Source of the DNA: Chromobotia macracanthus
Lineage: Eukaryota; Chordata; Actinopteri; Cypriniformes; Botiidae
Direction: 5' to 3'
Assembly (NCBI GenBank): GCA_036877525.1
Contig: JAZGTH010000158.1
Coordinates: 186,001 to 250,000 of the forward strand
Length of the DNA: 64,000 nt
Shown here: positions 22,001 to 35,800 of the stretch, one piece after another
How the letters are laid out: every line of letters starts with the position of its first letter
Position numbering within the stretch: position 1 is the stretch's first letter
Notes under the pieces: generated by a model
What the model saw: the letters and a program-made list of their open reading frames with translations, nothing else
Databases searched by the model: none
What the model was told of the DNA's origin: nothing
Made by a program: the position numbers and the translations under genes

Positions 22001-24492
22001 GTACTGTACAAAATGTTCATTCTTCTGCTGTCACATTTTAACAGGAGCAATAAACATATTAGTCAGACAAAAATTAGACATGGCATTTGATTTCCTATTT
22101 GACGAAAGTAAATAGACAAGGAGAAATTAAGTGAAACTAGATTGCGATTAAAGATTAAAGATATAGGTGAATACAATGTGAATGTATTTGCCATTTATTA
22201 ATAGTTGTGATGTGAAGTTTGGAGGAGAACAAGAGGAATTCCTTATTTATGGGTGCACAGTTGTGTCTGTGAGCATAGCTGCCCTCAGGATGCTGTGATG
22301 CTAATCCTTGTCAGAGCACAGCACAGCCCTGTGATGTCTCTCTGCACACCAGCTCTGCTGCTAAGAAAAAGAGATTTAGATGACTTTAGTCATCTCTTAA
22401 TTGAATGTCTAACAATCAGTCAATTTTAATTTATATGGTTTTACCCATGACACATTCTGTCTGTGTGTAAAATATTCATCATATTTATATGTCCACAGAC
22501 ATGAACTTATGGTAGTTTATGAGTTATGGTAGTAGTTATTTGTTGCTTTTTTAGGTTTCTGTCTTGATCACTTAATAATCTTTTAAATAACCTGCCCCAC
22601 CTTGACCTCTATGTCACATGCCAGGGCTGGTTAGTACCGCCGTCACAGCGATATATGTTAGCTATGAGAGGAGGGGGAAGAAGAGAAGGGTCTGAGAAAA
22701 TGAGGACACCAGTCAAACTTGAGGTCCATGTCACAAAGCCTCTGAATCCTGTCATGATTATGATGACACTAATTGGCAAAGTTACCCAAGGAAGCCTTAG
22801 GCACCAATGGAAAGGCAGTGAATGTAATTTGTAGGGCTACTCTGTAACTGTGGCTATAATCATGTGAGCAGGACATTAGCTTAGTCAAAGGTTGATTCAA
22901 GTGCATATACATATTTCGTTGGTAACCTCAACAGCACAGAGGAGTAAGTTAAGTTACTGAGAATTGTTATAGCTGCTTTGTAAGATATATTATATCCTGA
23001 TAGTTGGGAATGTATTAAAAGTTACACTTTTTCTACGTTAACCGGTAAAGCATTTCTTAAAGACATAACATAATGGACCCTTGTCCACTTACTATTGGCT
23101 TTATTCACTGGCGAGTAAGTCAATTTTCAGTCTGTAGTGTTACTCAGTGGAAAGTGTTTTATGTCTTGTGAACTTTCTTTCATTGACGGGAATGAAGAAA
23201 CAAGTGCTCAGATTATCAGGGTTTGTGACAGGCAGCTGCATTATTTATGTTTCTAGAGACCCTAGAGAAGATGAAAACATTAGCAGATGTTACAAATAAA
23301 AACCATTTTTGTACTGTACTCAAGCAGGCAGTTGATATTTCAGTCAGGGACTGATGAGCTGGGAAAGTAAGGATAGTTCTTGATAGTAACATGTTTTAGA
23401 ATAATAAAAGTGACTTACAAAATTATAAAATTTACAAAATTTGAAATCACACAAATTTAACACATAATAACTGAAGATTTAAATATATAAATTCTAAATA
23501 TATAAAATAAATAAAATCAGAGATCTGTTAACTGTATATAAACTATTAACTTTTTGTTGATCAGTTTTCTAATTAAATTATTTTTTACAAAAAGTTTTGT
23601 ATTTAGTATCCATTATAAAGGATGAATCTTTTTTTCAGCCTGGACAAAAACGTTTGAAGTAGTCAGTCAAAAATACTGTAGGATCATGCGCGTGTTTACC
23701 ATTAGATGGCAGTATTTAGCCATGGTTTCTTTGCCTGTTAGCTCACCATAATGTTCCATTAGATAAATATTTTAATAATACTACAAATTTAATAATACTT
23801 CTAATAATTTAAAAGCTGTTGGAAGTGAAATAATAACAAATAATTTATACGTTTATGATGTATTAGTAATGTTATGTAATACTGTATTAGTGATATTAAT
23901 TGCCAAATGAGGAAAGATCTGAGCTGTTAGCAGGTTTAGGTTGGAAATGCACTGAGATTACTGTTTTGCTCTTATTCAAACTGAGACTTTAAGGAAAGCA
24001 CCAGCTGTCTCCAATAGGACTGACCCTGTGATTAGCAAATTGTAAATCACTTTCAATAGCCAGCAATACACTACCTGTTGTCTAACCCAGTGATTTCCAA
24101 CCAGGCATATGCCTTGTTGATCTTTGTACTTAAGCAAGTCCTGTGACAACCATAAAATATTATGGCTGTTAATACATTTAAAAACTGATTGTAATACATG
24201 TCATATTTTTTTCAGTGCTGTTTCAGAAAACAATGTGTAAGTTAACTAAAAGGTTAAATAATAATGTAAGGTAAATAAATGAATGTAAGTTAAATAAATT
24301 GATGACACTCAAAGCAAAAAAATGTTGTGCTGGGTAGGGCAGTGCTGGGTTGTCACTACAGCTTAGATTTGTTGAGAATGTACAGTACATTTTAATGCGT
24401 TGCAGACATTTGGTTTTATGTGATAAATGAAACCTTGTTAGGGATTCTGCTGATTTAAGTATATCATTTACGTAATGTTATCTTGCATGTTA

Positions 24493-25284
24493 TGGGGTGT
24501 AATGATATACCATTGGTTAATATCATGGTTTTGGAGCCGCGTTTCAGTTGTGTTTGCTGTGGGGGCAGGGTTCATAGCATGGCACCAGGGATGCTAAAAA
24601 CTTCATAATAATAAAAGTACTTGAAATCAGTAACTTTAGTGTAAAGAGGAATTCCCCTGTTAGAAGCTCATATGGGGTGTTCATATGGGGTATACGTTAC
24701 TTAAGTCAATGTTTTTGTATAGTGTTTTTTGCGGTACTATTTATTTCAAACTGGTTTAACAAAGAACAGTGACTTACAAACCTTCCAGTAAACCAGCAAT
24801 AGGCCTAGGTCATACTAAACATTATTATACTATATTCCCAGCACAGTGTGCTGCAATCATGTGCTTGCAGTCAGCGCTGATTTACTTACGCTGATTATGA
24901 AATTATATTATTATATTGATTTGTTGATCTGTGTGGTTTAATTCACAAATTCATTAATGTTTGCGGGAATTTCTTGGATTATTAAATTATTACTGGATTA
25001 TTACCTGTGAGAAAGAACAAAATTGTGTAAAACCCACAATCCCTGGTAATATTTAGAAAAAAATACAACTGTTATTAGTTGTAAAAAGTATACTAATTAC
25101 TATTTAATCAAATGTCAAGAGGAAAACTTAGTTTAGTGACATAAGGTTAAGTGAATTCAACCTCAACAATGGCCAGGGTTGGGCCGGGGCAGCAGGGGAT
25201 GGGTTGTGTTTGGTACACCATGAGTAATGGTAATGGTAAAAAATTGCATTTTTTCCATTTGGTATTGAATATTGTTACACCCCT
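24493..25284. mobile_element. hAT-type non-autonomous element
   Basis: Left end tggggtgtaatgatatacc and right end ggtattgaatattgttacac then ccct are inverted copies of the aggggtgtaac terminus seen in many fish hAT elements. The 790-bp interior has no transposase frame. Candidate 8-bp target duplications are only partly matched. Confidence 0.6.
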
Positions 25285-26191
25285 AATGTTGGCATAACAT
25301 AAGAATTTCAAATTTTGAAATTCAAATTTTGTTGTAAGAATTTCAATTCAGTCAGTAATGCTTTGAATTGCATGCTATTGGTTTCTAGTATGTTTATGAA
25401 TTTAAAGCTGTCATAACATAGTGATGTAATTTCCATTTATTAATGCTAGTTAAAACATGTTATTTCATCTATTTATATATATATTTTTTTTACGTTCAAA
25501 TTTGTTTTTGTTTTTTCTGGTTTGGTGTTAAAGACGGGCTGTTCAAGCCTTACAGATGTAGGCTGTGTAGGTACAGAACACAAAAACCTTCAGAAACTGT
25601 TCTGTACTATTTGAAATGCATTAACATATAGCAAATAACATTTAAATGACATTTATCACATTGTAGTTAATCAGGTTCTATGTCTAGCTTTCATTTGAAG
25701 CCTATTTCATTAAATATGTGATTTGTTTTATGTGATATGTGTTATAACCCTTTACCAGAATAGGAGTCAAACTCCCATCACCTCAATACTTTTATTCTCT
25801 TTATTTTATTATTATCAAACCTTGTTTTTCTCCGCTGCCACATCACTTATCTTCTCTTTCCTTCATGGAAATTGCTGTATGTTTCAATCCCTGTGACTTC
25901 CACTTAATAAACACCCAGCTATCAATAACAGTCCAAATTTTGTCACCATGTATCTGAGCTTACAAGATACTGAAATGGTGATGATGTCCAATGAAAACAG
26001 AGCTGTATGGAGCATATGTGTGTTGTAGCACATGTCCTCTGTGTGTTGCTGTCTGTTTGGGATCCTGCAGTATTGTCTATGTGCTTTCTATGGAAATGTA
26101 TTTAAATGGACTCTTTGGTCTGTCGCCTTCTAGACTTTCCGGGGAGTGAACTTCCGAACCTTCCACGTCATCTGGGTTTGTATTTTTGCAG

Positions 26192-26280
26192 CATAACGGA
26201 TAAGGCAGGCGCGTCTATCTACAGCATGAGTCCTGAGGCTGTTAAGAAGATGCCTGACATGGATCCTAACTTGAGTGCAG
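26192..26280 (+). pseudogene. srbd1: srbd1 exon E (AGASIYS), intact
   Basis: Acceptor tatttttgcag, donor GCAG|gtgatc; 89 bp = 1 + 29 codons + 1. Encodes ITDKAGASIYSMSPEAVKK then MPDMDPNLSA. This segment is among the most conserved of Tex/SRBD1 proteins (helical linker after the YqgF-like fold). Phase fits exon D; the following exon in the family (about 30 codons ending GVGMYQ) is missing. Confidence 0.92.
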
Positions 26281-29200
26281 GTGATCACAAATTCCTTTAT
26301 CCATGCATTCAAAACAAAAGGTCCACAAATATGTTTTTTATGCTGACATATAAATAATAGAATTTAGTCATGACAAATAAGACCTGCATAAATATGAAAT
26401 AAAACAGTTTATTTATTTCACACAATATTTATGCAAAATGTGTAGCTATATACTCAAACTATTCAAACAGGCTAGAAAAACAATTGTCTAACATCTTTTT
26501 TTTCTTGTATTGGTTTAAATTACTTCAGTATAATGGTAAAATGCTGCCATATACATTCAAAGCTTTGCTGTGGATTTAGGATTTTGGATAATTTTAGGAT
26601 AAATGATCTTGCAAACATGTGTCAAATCTTGTACCAAATATGTCTTGAATGGGTCAGTTAATAACATTGAAAGCTATCCCTCTGAATGATGGGCTTGTCT
26701 GTTCTCTTGTGCCAGTACTCAAGTCTTTAGTCACTTCTACTGGCCCTAGACAGTAGACTAGCCTCACCTGTCAATGTAACTCAGCTCCCACTAAAACAAA
26801 CCTTTACATGCCATTTCAGTCAACTTTTGTCTCTCTAGTCTAAAACATACTTGCTGTTTTCCTCTAGGCCACATCCATATCTTTGGATTTGTTGTGATAA
26901 ACAGTTGCACTGGCAGGCCTTAAGTTCTACAGGGTTGTATGGTACTACCAGTTTCTCCTCTCTATATCTGTGTAACATTGTGTTTCTGTGAAACAGAACT
27001 TTTCTGTAAGTTTTCCCTGTGTTTGGACCACACAAGCACCCTCTCTGCTATTGAAAAACCTAAAACCTAGTGAAAAGTTTGGAAACCACTCCAATGTTCT
27101 CAAAAACAGGATTTGAGAATTATACCAGACTTCCTCTATAAAAAGCAGTAAATCAGTATGGGATTAGTCATAAATTTTCCTCTGGTCAAGTGCAAGAACA
27201 AGCTAGGGAGCTGTATTTGTCCACTTTATGAAAGGCGTAAGAAATTGGAACGTCCTAAATGGGATGTGTATGGATGTGTGTAAATGTGTGTAGTGCTCTA
27301 TGTTTCAAGCATTAAATACATACTACAGCGCAGGGGGACGACATGGTATAGACACATGAAAAGTGACTTATTTTTAATGAAGAAATTATGTATTTATTGC
27401 AGTCCTTTTAAACCGATGAAGTAAACATTGAGGTAAAATCAGGGGGCCCAGTTTTCTACAGTGTTTTTAATTGGAACCCCTTAAATGTGTTAGCCAATGA
27501 ATGTTAGAGACCTCTAGTGTTGAGACACCATGCAGCAATACAGAAGACACCAAATGAAAATGTTGACATCTTCCTTGGTCACTTCCTTGTTAATAACCTA
27601 TATACTTTTTATATTACTTGAAATGTATATGTTTAATATGAGATGTGAATTATAATAATGATCCCCATTATTATTATTAATAATAACAATAGTGATACTA
27701 ATAATCATATATTTGTGTGTGTGTGGTCCATGTGTAATGATATTTTGTGTCATATGAGTCAGATGGCTGTTGTGCCTTTAAAATTCTACACAAACAGCCC
27801 TTTTCCTTTGTTCCATGCAGTCTGTTCAGGTCAGACTGAGATGATCATGGACAATTACAGCATTGTTGATCTGTAAATTGTCTTTTTGTCAAGTAAGTCA
27901 TGTACAATGATAAACATTTCAAATAGTTATTTTTTCATTACATTAGTCCTAAACCTACACTGTTGCACACTGTTCATACGTTAAGAAGTTTGTGGAGGTA
28001 GTCTTCTGTCTATAATACTTGAAAGATTAAGGTGCCCGTGCTTGCTGAAGTGGGTCTCTTGGAAGAAGGGTCTGAGGTGGGATGCTGAAGCATGATCTCT
28101 GAGCCTCACTTGCTGCGTCTCCAGGCTGAACTCTGTGGGAAATTGCTGCCTGTAATAATATTTGGACAGGGATGGAGTTTCAGCTCAGGCCTTGTACAGC
28201 GCACACAAAAGCACTTCTCTCCATTCGCTGTAATGTGGCGCTTGTGTTTGGGCAGAAAACCACGTACTGTCTCACATTCTGTCTCCAGTTTTCAGTGCAG
28301 TGTTTTCTGTCTGAGTCTGTCTCTTTCTCACCCTCTGACACTAACACACACCCACCGAAAAATGAAAATCTGATTTTTATTTGCTGACCTTCAACAACAC
28401 TTAGATAAAGCTAATGGAACAAGTGCCCCACACTGCTTATGTTTGTTTCATTTTATAATATTGTCTTTGGCCTGTTCACAGGGACAGGAACAAGTTAGGT
28501 TCTGCTTTTTTTCTTATTTGACCAGACCTCTCTTTGTTGGCTCATGTCTTTGCCTGTCTTACAGAATTTGCTAGGGTAAGGGGACTAATATAACAAATGT
28601 GTGCAACAAATGTATAATCAGTCTCTCTCTCTCTGATATGTCATATTCATTCATTCACAGTTATTAGTTTTTTTTCCAAACTTCTACCATGCTTGGACAC
28701 TTATTCACCCTATCCATTTAACCACACCCCTCGAAAACCTTTCAAGCGAAACCTTGTCCTCCAAAGAAATGTCAACAAACCTGACTGATAATCAAAGCCT
28801 GTTTCTGGCTTAGTTTTCTGATAGTCAAGGAGTGGGTGCCTTCCTCCTTCCCCAGGGTTGTCATAGAGATGACTGTGATCTCAAAACTCCCATTTCATTT
28901 ATCTATTACTTGGGACATTTAATATGTGGTTCCAAAGAAATTCCCCCAGAAAATAATTTACAGCAACATACATAGATTTCAATGTAACTATAGACTGTAC
29001 AAGATTATGGCGCTGATATGATGGAAGAGATAATGAGTTTGCATGGTAATATTTTACAGTTTTTTAATGTAGTTGAAAACCATACTATATATAATATGTC
29101 GATTAACAAATATCTTATTTCTTTTAAGTTATTGAATATAAATAAGAGAGTAGGTGACTTTATGTAGCAAATATTTTGTCACAGTTCCATATGTCATAAA

Positions 29201-29680
29201 TCAACAACTGCTGCTAATGGCAGTGATATCATTTACACAGAACCAAAGTTTAAAATATGCGCTTACCTTAAACACAATTCTTTGCTGTGTTGCAAGCACA
29301 GGAATTCCCTTCAGTAAATGCAAATGTTATTTATTAATATAATCTGAGAACCATGCAAGACGTTTGTGTGGGCTTAATTTATTCTTAATTAAGTCTGTTG
29401 ATTTATTAAAGTGTAAATATTGCTTACCTCTTGAGACAGTTATTATTATATTTGAGAATAGCTGTGCCTTGGTGAGACCATTTCCTCCCTTGTTATTCCC
29501 CTTAGTGTCCATTGGGAAGTGTGTTTAGGACCCTTTAGCAGAGCTCATTAAGACTGACCCAAACACATTGGTATTGGCACCTATCATGCAAGTTACATGA
29601 TATTTCCTCTTTTCTCAGTGTTGTCACAACCATGGTAAAACTGGATTGGCTAGGTTATTGCTTAGGTGATTATACTTCAT

Positions 29681-30506
29681 TTAAAGCTGCAATGTAACTT
29701 TCTTACACTGCCAATTTATAACAGAAAAATACACTTTAGTTTATATATTTTTAATAAAATAATAAATAATGGCCAGATGATTTGAGCTGACAGTAACTAT
29801 TTCGTCAGCCAAAGTGCTTTCTTCATTTCCTTGTTTTCTTTTCAAATGCACTAACAAGGTTGTCATATTTCCAGAGTATTTAAGCTGGCACTGGGAACGT
29901 TTGTAAATTACTTTGCCGATTTTTTTTGTCTGCCCATTTATTTTTCCAAATACAGAATATTTCCATACCCACGATTTGCGTCCAGCAGCAGATACAAAAT
30001 CTGTTTCTGACGTTTCTCTGCTGCCACCACTTGTTGCATGGCAATCTGACGCACAGGTGGACAGTGTAGTGAGGAAATAAAAATATCCGCTTTGGAGAAA
30101 ATGCATACCGGACGTCACACTATGTGAAGATGTGGAGAGTATCAATATAAAAGTACCTATATGAAAGTATAGGTACTATATAAAAGTATCGATATTTTAC
30201 GTGTGGCATTGATGCATTGTACCGTTACACATTTAATCGATATATCCATCCATATCTATGTATTGTTACACCCCTATTTGAAACATAAAATGAAAGGTTA
30301 CTTTCGGTATGTTAATTACGTGTTGAAGTTAAACAAAGTCAAACTGACATTTTGCAGGAAATCGTAAATGACAGCTAAAATTATAAATCATTATAAACTT
30401 ACCATTGGGAATCAGGATAAGTTAATAATATTGAACACTGATCTGTCATGTATGTGCTTAATAACTTAATTTTTTTAACCAAAACTTTACGGATTGCGGC
30501 TTTTTA
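29681..30506. mobile_element. MITE of family 1 interrupted by a hAT fragment
   Basis: Left end ttaaagctgcaatgtaact and right end actttacggattgcggcttt are the family 1 termini. The right 225 bp match the interior of the element at 15863. Between about 29720 and 30276 lies unrelated DNA with a hAT terminus (gttacacccct ending at 30275) and a BED-finger-like frame, so a hAT element inserted into the MITE. Confidence 0.6.
29741..30145 (-). pseudogene. BED zinc-finger-like fragment of a hAT transposase
   Basis: Minus-strand open frame of 134 codons. Its middle reads SWVWKYSVFGKI ... KVIYKRSQCQLKYSGNMTT then LLVHLKRKQG, the pattern of BED fingers at the N-terminus of hAT transposases (SxVWKYF...CxxC...YSGNTTNLxxHLxxxH). 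The first Cys pair is changed to Tyr and Ser and the final His to Gln, so the zinc site is broken. The tail is not transposase-like; the element is truncated. Confidence 0.6.
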
Positions 30507-32792
30507 TTAATGCATTGGTGATGGTGGAGGCTACTGTCACACATTTGTGTGTACATGATGTGTTTGGCTCTGCTACTGATGTAAGAAATTGTTTGAAGTA
30601 ATTCCAGGCTACTTCCCTGTAGACTTTTTCACTACACTCTGGTTTTTACATTTGAGTAATAGCAGTTTTAAACCAAAGTCAGCTGGATTAGTGAACTAAT
30701 CCTATCTGTGACTGTTTTCTTTTGCAGTCTCATATTATGAGGCAATTCATTTTTCTTATTAAATTAATTCAGTTATGATTCCCAGTTGCATCATATGTTG
30801 ACTTGAAGCTGGGCCTGACTTGTATTTTTTTCTTCTTTCTCTCACTTTCCAGCTTTGGCGATTTCTGTCACAGCAATAAACAGCGGATTCAAGTGTGAGT
30901 ACGTTTATCAATAAACTGTTTTACTTGAAGCAGGCAGGACACAAGGAACAGTCTCTTGGGTGCTACCGGAGAGAATCCTAGATACACTGATGCCCGAGTT
31001 CAGTACAATCCACAACAGAAATCCAGTCAGAACGACAGCAAAAAGTCCAGAGCAAGTGCAGCGATTGGCCGGCATGAGCGCTCTTCCAGGACAAGCCTCC
31101 ACACCTCAACTACAATTATCTGACAACACAAGGTAGGAAGCATAGTGACTAAATAGGGGAGCTGATGAGCCACAGCTGAAGCTGCTCAGCTCATCAGTGG
31201 GGAGGACACGCACACACACAGGGAGAGAGAGTCTGACACGGTTCTGTGTGAACCTGCAAAACCGTAACAATTTCTGCATCTTTGCTGTATGCATGATTTT
31301 CTTTCTATGACCCTCTGTTGGATCAAATAAACAATGACTTTAGTACAAAACTTTAATACTAATCCCAAAAAGTATTTGCAAACTTAAGCCTCACTTAAAA
31401 AGTATGAATTTCATTTAATAAAATCTGAAACTGAAAGTAGCACATGCAAGTAAACGATTGTAGCCCCTGCTAAAATCACTTTTTGTCTGCTTTTTGAGTT
31501 TGAGTGGTCTCAATGTAATGGTATTTATTAACTCTGGAAGAAGGTAATTTAACTGGTTAAAGAACTGTTCAGGTGAATTCTAAACCAAGTCCACTGTAAC
31601 CTTGAAACTGTTTCTCAAATAAGGAGAGGAAAGAACATCTTGCATTGTTGCAAATGTCAGGGATGAATATCAAATATCACATATCACATATTTCTTACTG
31701 TCAACTTTTGACCCAAAGAGCATATGCGTATGTGCACAGGTTTAGGTTAGTAGAGGTTCGGGGTCAGCTCTCCTTGCCCTCGCACAGTGTGAGTGTTGTC
31801 TAGTGTGCATCACGGCGTCCCCCTGCACGTCTGTCAGCACTTAGGGTTTATTTACCCTGCTACATAATCTCAGCAACACAAGATGTCTCTCTGCTGCACT
31901 GACATGCTGAGTGATGTGTGTGAGAGAAAGAGAGAAAGGTTTACAGTATGTATGTTTGTTTGTGTCACAAATAAACTGGACCAGTGATCTTCAGGAAAAT
32001 GTTCTAAACATGACTGTAACCATAATAACCATTAAGAGCTTGCCCCCAACATCCCGCCACTCCAATATTCAGATTAACTCTGGACCACTAGGCTTTTCAG
32101 TGGTGAGTTCTTAAAATATTTTATTACATAGTTTAACATTTAATATTAATTACTGTTATTAACTTTAATAAAATATTTTAATGTTTCATTCTCACTTAAG
32201 AATCTCCACTTGATGTTATGCAGCATTGAAAATAAGTTTTACTGTGTTGAATAGCTGTCTTAAAGATTGACCTTTACAAGATTTCTGATTACACATTGCT
32301 CTCTGTTCCTTGTACTGTCATGACATGCCCGTTAGTCAAAGTGGGTGGGATCTCCTGAGTTTAGGTTTATAACTGTCAATCACTAGGGCAGTGGAAGAGT
32401 GTTGTTCAGGTTTCCAATCTGCTTAAAGGTCCCAAAGGGCACATTTTACCATTTTACCCAGCTGTGAGAAAAAACAGCACACACACCCTCGGATATTAAG
32501 GCAACTGTCACTCTCCTTGACACTCTTCTCTGTGTTGGTCTCAAGTCCATACATTTGAACTAGCAGTTACCAGTTAGCAGCATCTCATAATTTTAATTAA
32601 TTAATCAGTTTTTATTAAACATATTTTCAGTTTCCCTAAGGTATGTGTTAGTTACTTACTATGTACCTTAATTTAGCATTGCTGAGTTAGATTTACATGT
32701 TTGTTTACATAAAGACTATTCTACTGGTCACACATAGTTTAGCTGTTTATTGAAAAAGTGTTTGCAGTGGTTACAGTGAGAGAAAAATTGAA

Positions 32793-32897
32793 TTTAATGG
32801 GATTGTTCACTAAAAATGAAGGTTCAGTTGTTTTTTATGAGTTTAATAGAAGAAAGAAGGTCAAACAGGGTTATTTGTGTATGGACTATCCCTTTAG
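32793..32897. mobile_element. Degraded MITE, family 2 (gggatagttcaccc type)
   Basis: Left end tttaatgggattgttcac and right end ggactatccctttag are diverged copies of the termini of the better-preserved element at 55237-55542. About 105 bp long, no coding capacity. Confidence 0.5.
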
Positions 32898-35800
32898 GGA
32901 CAAATATAGGAATAAAGCTCTGGTGATGTCACTGCTGTTTTTCTGTGGGTCTGCTAAGACTGTTCCCTCAGGCTGAAACGGAAGGGAGTGAATGAAGGTG
33001 TGATTATTGACTGACAGGAAGCTTAATGATGATGATTGATAGTGCTGCCTATTTTAACGTGGGAAAAGTTATGCGCTCCTCTGAACACCTTCACTCATAT
33101 TCTGATTCATACACATAACACTGTAGCTGTGAATGTTTCTGTGTGATGCATTTTTCCATTTATTACCTGAATAATATAGATTCATATTGGATAGTAAAGT
33201 CTATAACAGCAAGCTTGATCTCTCTTGCCTAATGGGTGTTCATTTTAGTAACAAACCAGTGAAGAAAGAGCAACATCAGTGTTTTTATCTCATGTCTTTG
33301 CTGGGTGAGTCCTGTAGAGCAGTGTGCGTGGGAGCAGCTCTCAAGTTCTGTCTGACAGGTGTTTACTCCAGGCTTCACCTGAGGTAAAGGAAAGATGGAG
33401 GAGAGCGTAGGTGAAAAAAATGTCAGAAGAAGTCATTAAAATGTCATCTCATTGCCAGGAAACTGCATCAGAGCCTCTGAGCTTGTTTTAATTCGTGCAG
33501 TAGTGTTTTCCGGGCCTGGAAAAGTCATTGAAATTAATACAGTTGCACTTTTGTACAGATTGTGAGAAGAATTTTTTAAATGTATTTAATTTAAGTTGTC
33601 TTAATCAAAATGGTTTAAAAAAGACTTTTTTTCCAGTAATGACAAACGACTAGAAAGTTTGTGTCGCAACCCTGTGTATATTATAATTGTGCATAGTTAT
33701 TTTTCAGTTATTGGAGGAGTTATTGGAGGGATGAAACAAAGTCTTTATACAATGAAATTACTTTTTTTAAAATATTTTTTATATTATTACAATATTTACA
33801 CTCAACCTTGTAGTAAAGAGGGTGCACTCATACAATAACAGAATGCTATATTTTAATTTATAGGGCAAGTGGAAATTATAGTGTATTCAGAGAACGATTT
33901 GCCAGAACTTTTCGTAGACCTTTGTTAGGATGTCTTCAGCAGTTTTCAAATACCTTGATAGGAGCTTCCATGTTTTGCTGAAAATGTGGGGCTCTGGTTT
34001 CTCAGGAGGCAAAGGTTTGGGAGGTATGTAAAGAGATCTCCCCATCAAATATCTTTGTGTTTTCAGCTCTCTCTGGGAAGTGTGTTTTCAGAGCTTGCAG
34101 CTGTTTCGATGTACGATGGGTCATGAGGTTGGGAAGAGAAGAGAAGAACTGATTGACATCTCAGAGTGGCAGCTTTTCATAGAAAAAAGCTGTTAACTGG
34201 GCTGAGTGTGGACAGACACACTTTGTTCTAGCGCTGGGGCCTGTCCAAGCCAAACAAGACCTTGCACCTGAATTTAATCTTGGTGGTTGGTGTGGGTGTG
34301 TATTTGGGAGGGAGTGTATATTTTTGTGTGTACGTGTTGGGTCAGAGACCTCACCGTGGCTCTGCTTGGTGAAGGTGAGGCAGTGAGCCTCATCTGTGTG
34401 TATTTGTGTTACCACCGTGGCCCATCCTCTACCTAGAGTGTTGGAATTGAGGCAGAAAGGATTCTGGTATGTGTCTGTTCACAGGTTTAAAAACTATGTG
34501 AACTCACACCACATTTCTTCACCTATTTGCAGATGCTTTAATTGAGTTTTGGTTGTTTTGTCTTCAGGGTTGCCACACTGCCAAGCTATGTCAGAGCTCA
34601 GCTGTCAGCCGCTCCTACTGTGAAAAAGGAGCAGAGAGCAGCTCAGTGTGTGTTTGAAGACTGATGGAAAGCTTAATATCAGCTCTAAGAGAGCATGTTT
34701 TTTTCTCATGCACCAGTGGAGGGCTTCTCTGACATTGGTTTGATTCTAAGCTTATGCTCTACCAGATGTAGCTTGGTGCCTCTGGGTTTTACATTAACTA
34801 ATTGAAATGGTTATGCAGTTTTAAATATATCCACTAGGATTGACGGTAGCTTGAAAAGATGACATGGGTGAAAGCAAAAGCCTTTCTTCGACAGCAACTA
34901 CTGGAAGGCCGGATGATTCACAGTGTCTAGGCTGATTTTTCAGATAGTCACATATGTCGGCCACAACAATGTCTGCCTGTTATTACTCTCTTGTTCAGCT
35001 TTGTTCAATTTGTTCACAGTGATTGATCTGTCTTTGAAGCCCTAATTCCATCTTTCTTGACCCAGCGGTGGCAGACAGCCCGACAGTTGATATGAATCAT
35101 TGAATGTTCTCTTGTTCTATCATATGCTGCTCATTTACGTTTTTCTCTCAGCATGTGAGTGCTAATATCACAGCAGGGCCATCCCACCTCATAAATGAAC
35201 GCACCCTAGCATATATCTTCCTGGAATCACCTTAAAATAGATCTGGGGGGGTTGATAATTGATGGTGTTCAAATGAGTGTGCATTCCATCACCAGAGCCC
35301 CATAGTGCCTGGAGGCCATACTTTTTAGGTGTCTTTCTCTATCAGTGTGCTCAAAGACTGTGAGAATTTTCGCTTCATCCATGCTCCAGGCGTTCTGTAC
35401 TGCTGACCGCCTGCCAAGTACTCAAAAGCTAACCTTAGGGTTTGGGAGCAGCTACATGGGAACCTGTCCACACACTTCTCAGGTTGCATCCGGCTGTTAT
35501 GCAGCAGCAGATTTTTTTAGGCTAAAATAAGGAGTTGTTTGTTGTTCATTCTGGGAAGTCTCCTGAGTATTTACTTATTTATTGATTATCAGTGCGTTGT
35601 CTGTGAATGTCACTGCCCAAACTGTGAGCATACAACGATTATATATCTGATGAGTGACCATTTTGTAGTTACCTTAATATACTTCAAGAAACATGTGGGA
35701 AAATGCCATAACCAGTTATATGTGTGGATATTTTTCAAAGTTAACGAGGATCGTTAGAAATGATTGATGTGCAGTTGATGTATTTCAGTGAAAGCTTTTT

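Larger units (their letters stand above)
15750..26191 (+). other. srbd1 remnant intron, 10.4 kb
   Basis: AT-rich. It holds a short inverted-repeat element at 15863-16097 and a hAT-type element at 24493-25284. GC-richer stretches occur at about 21060-21250 (ttaattag and cacgtg close together) and 22600-22760. No exon was recognised. Confidence 0.6.

Noticed and set aside
30880..31290. Possible LTR or retroelement fragment
   Set aside because: Some phrases look like fish repeats (gcaggcaggacacaagg, cggttctgtgtgaac), but I found neither matched ends nor a coding domain.
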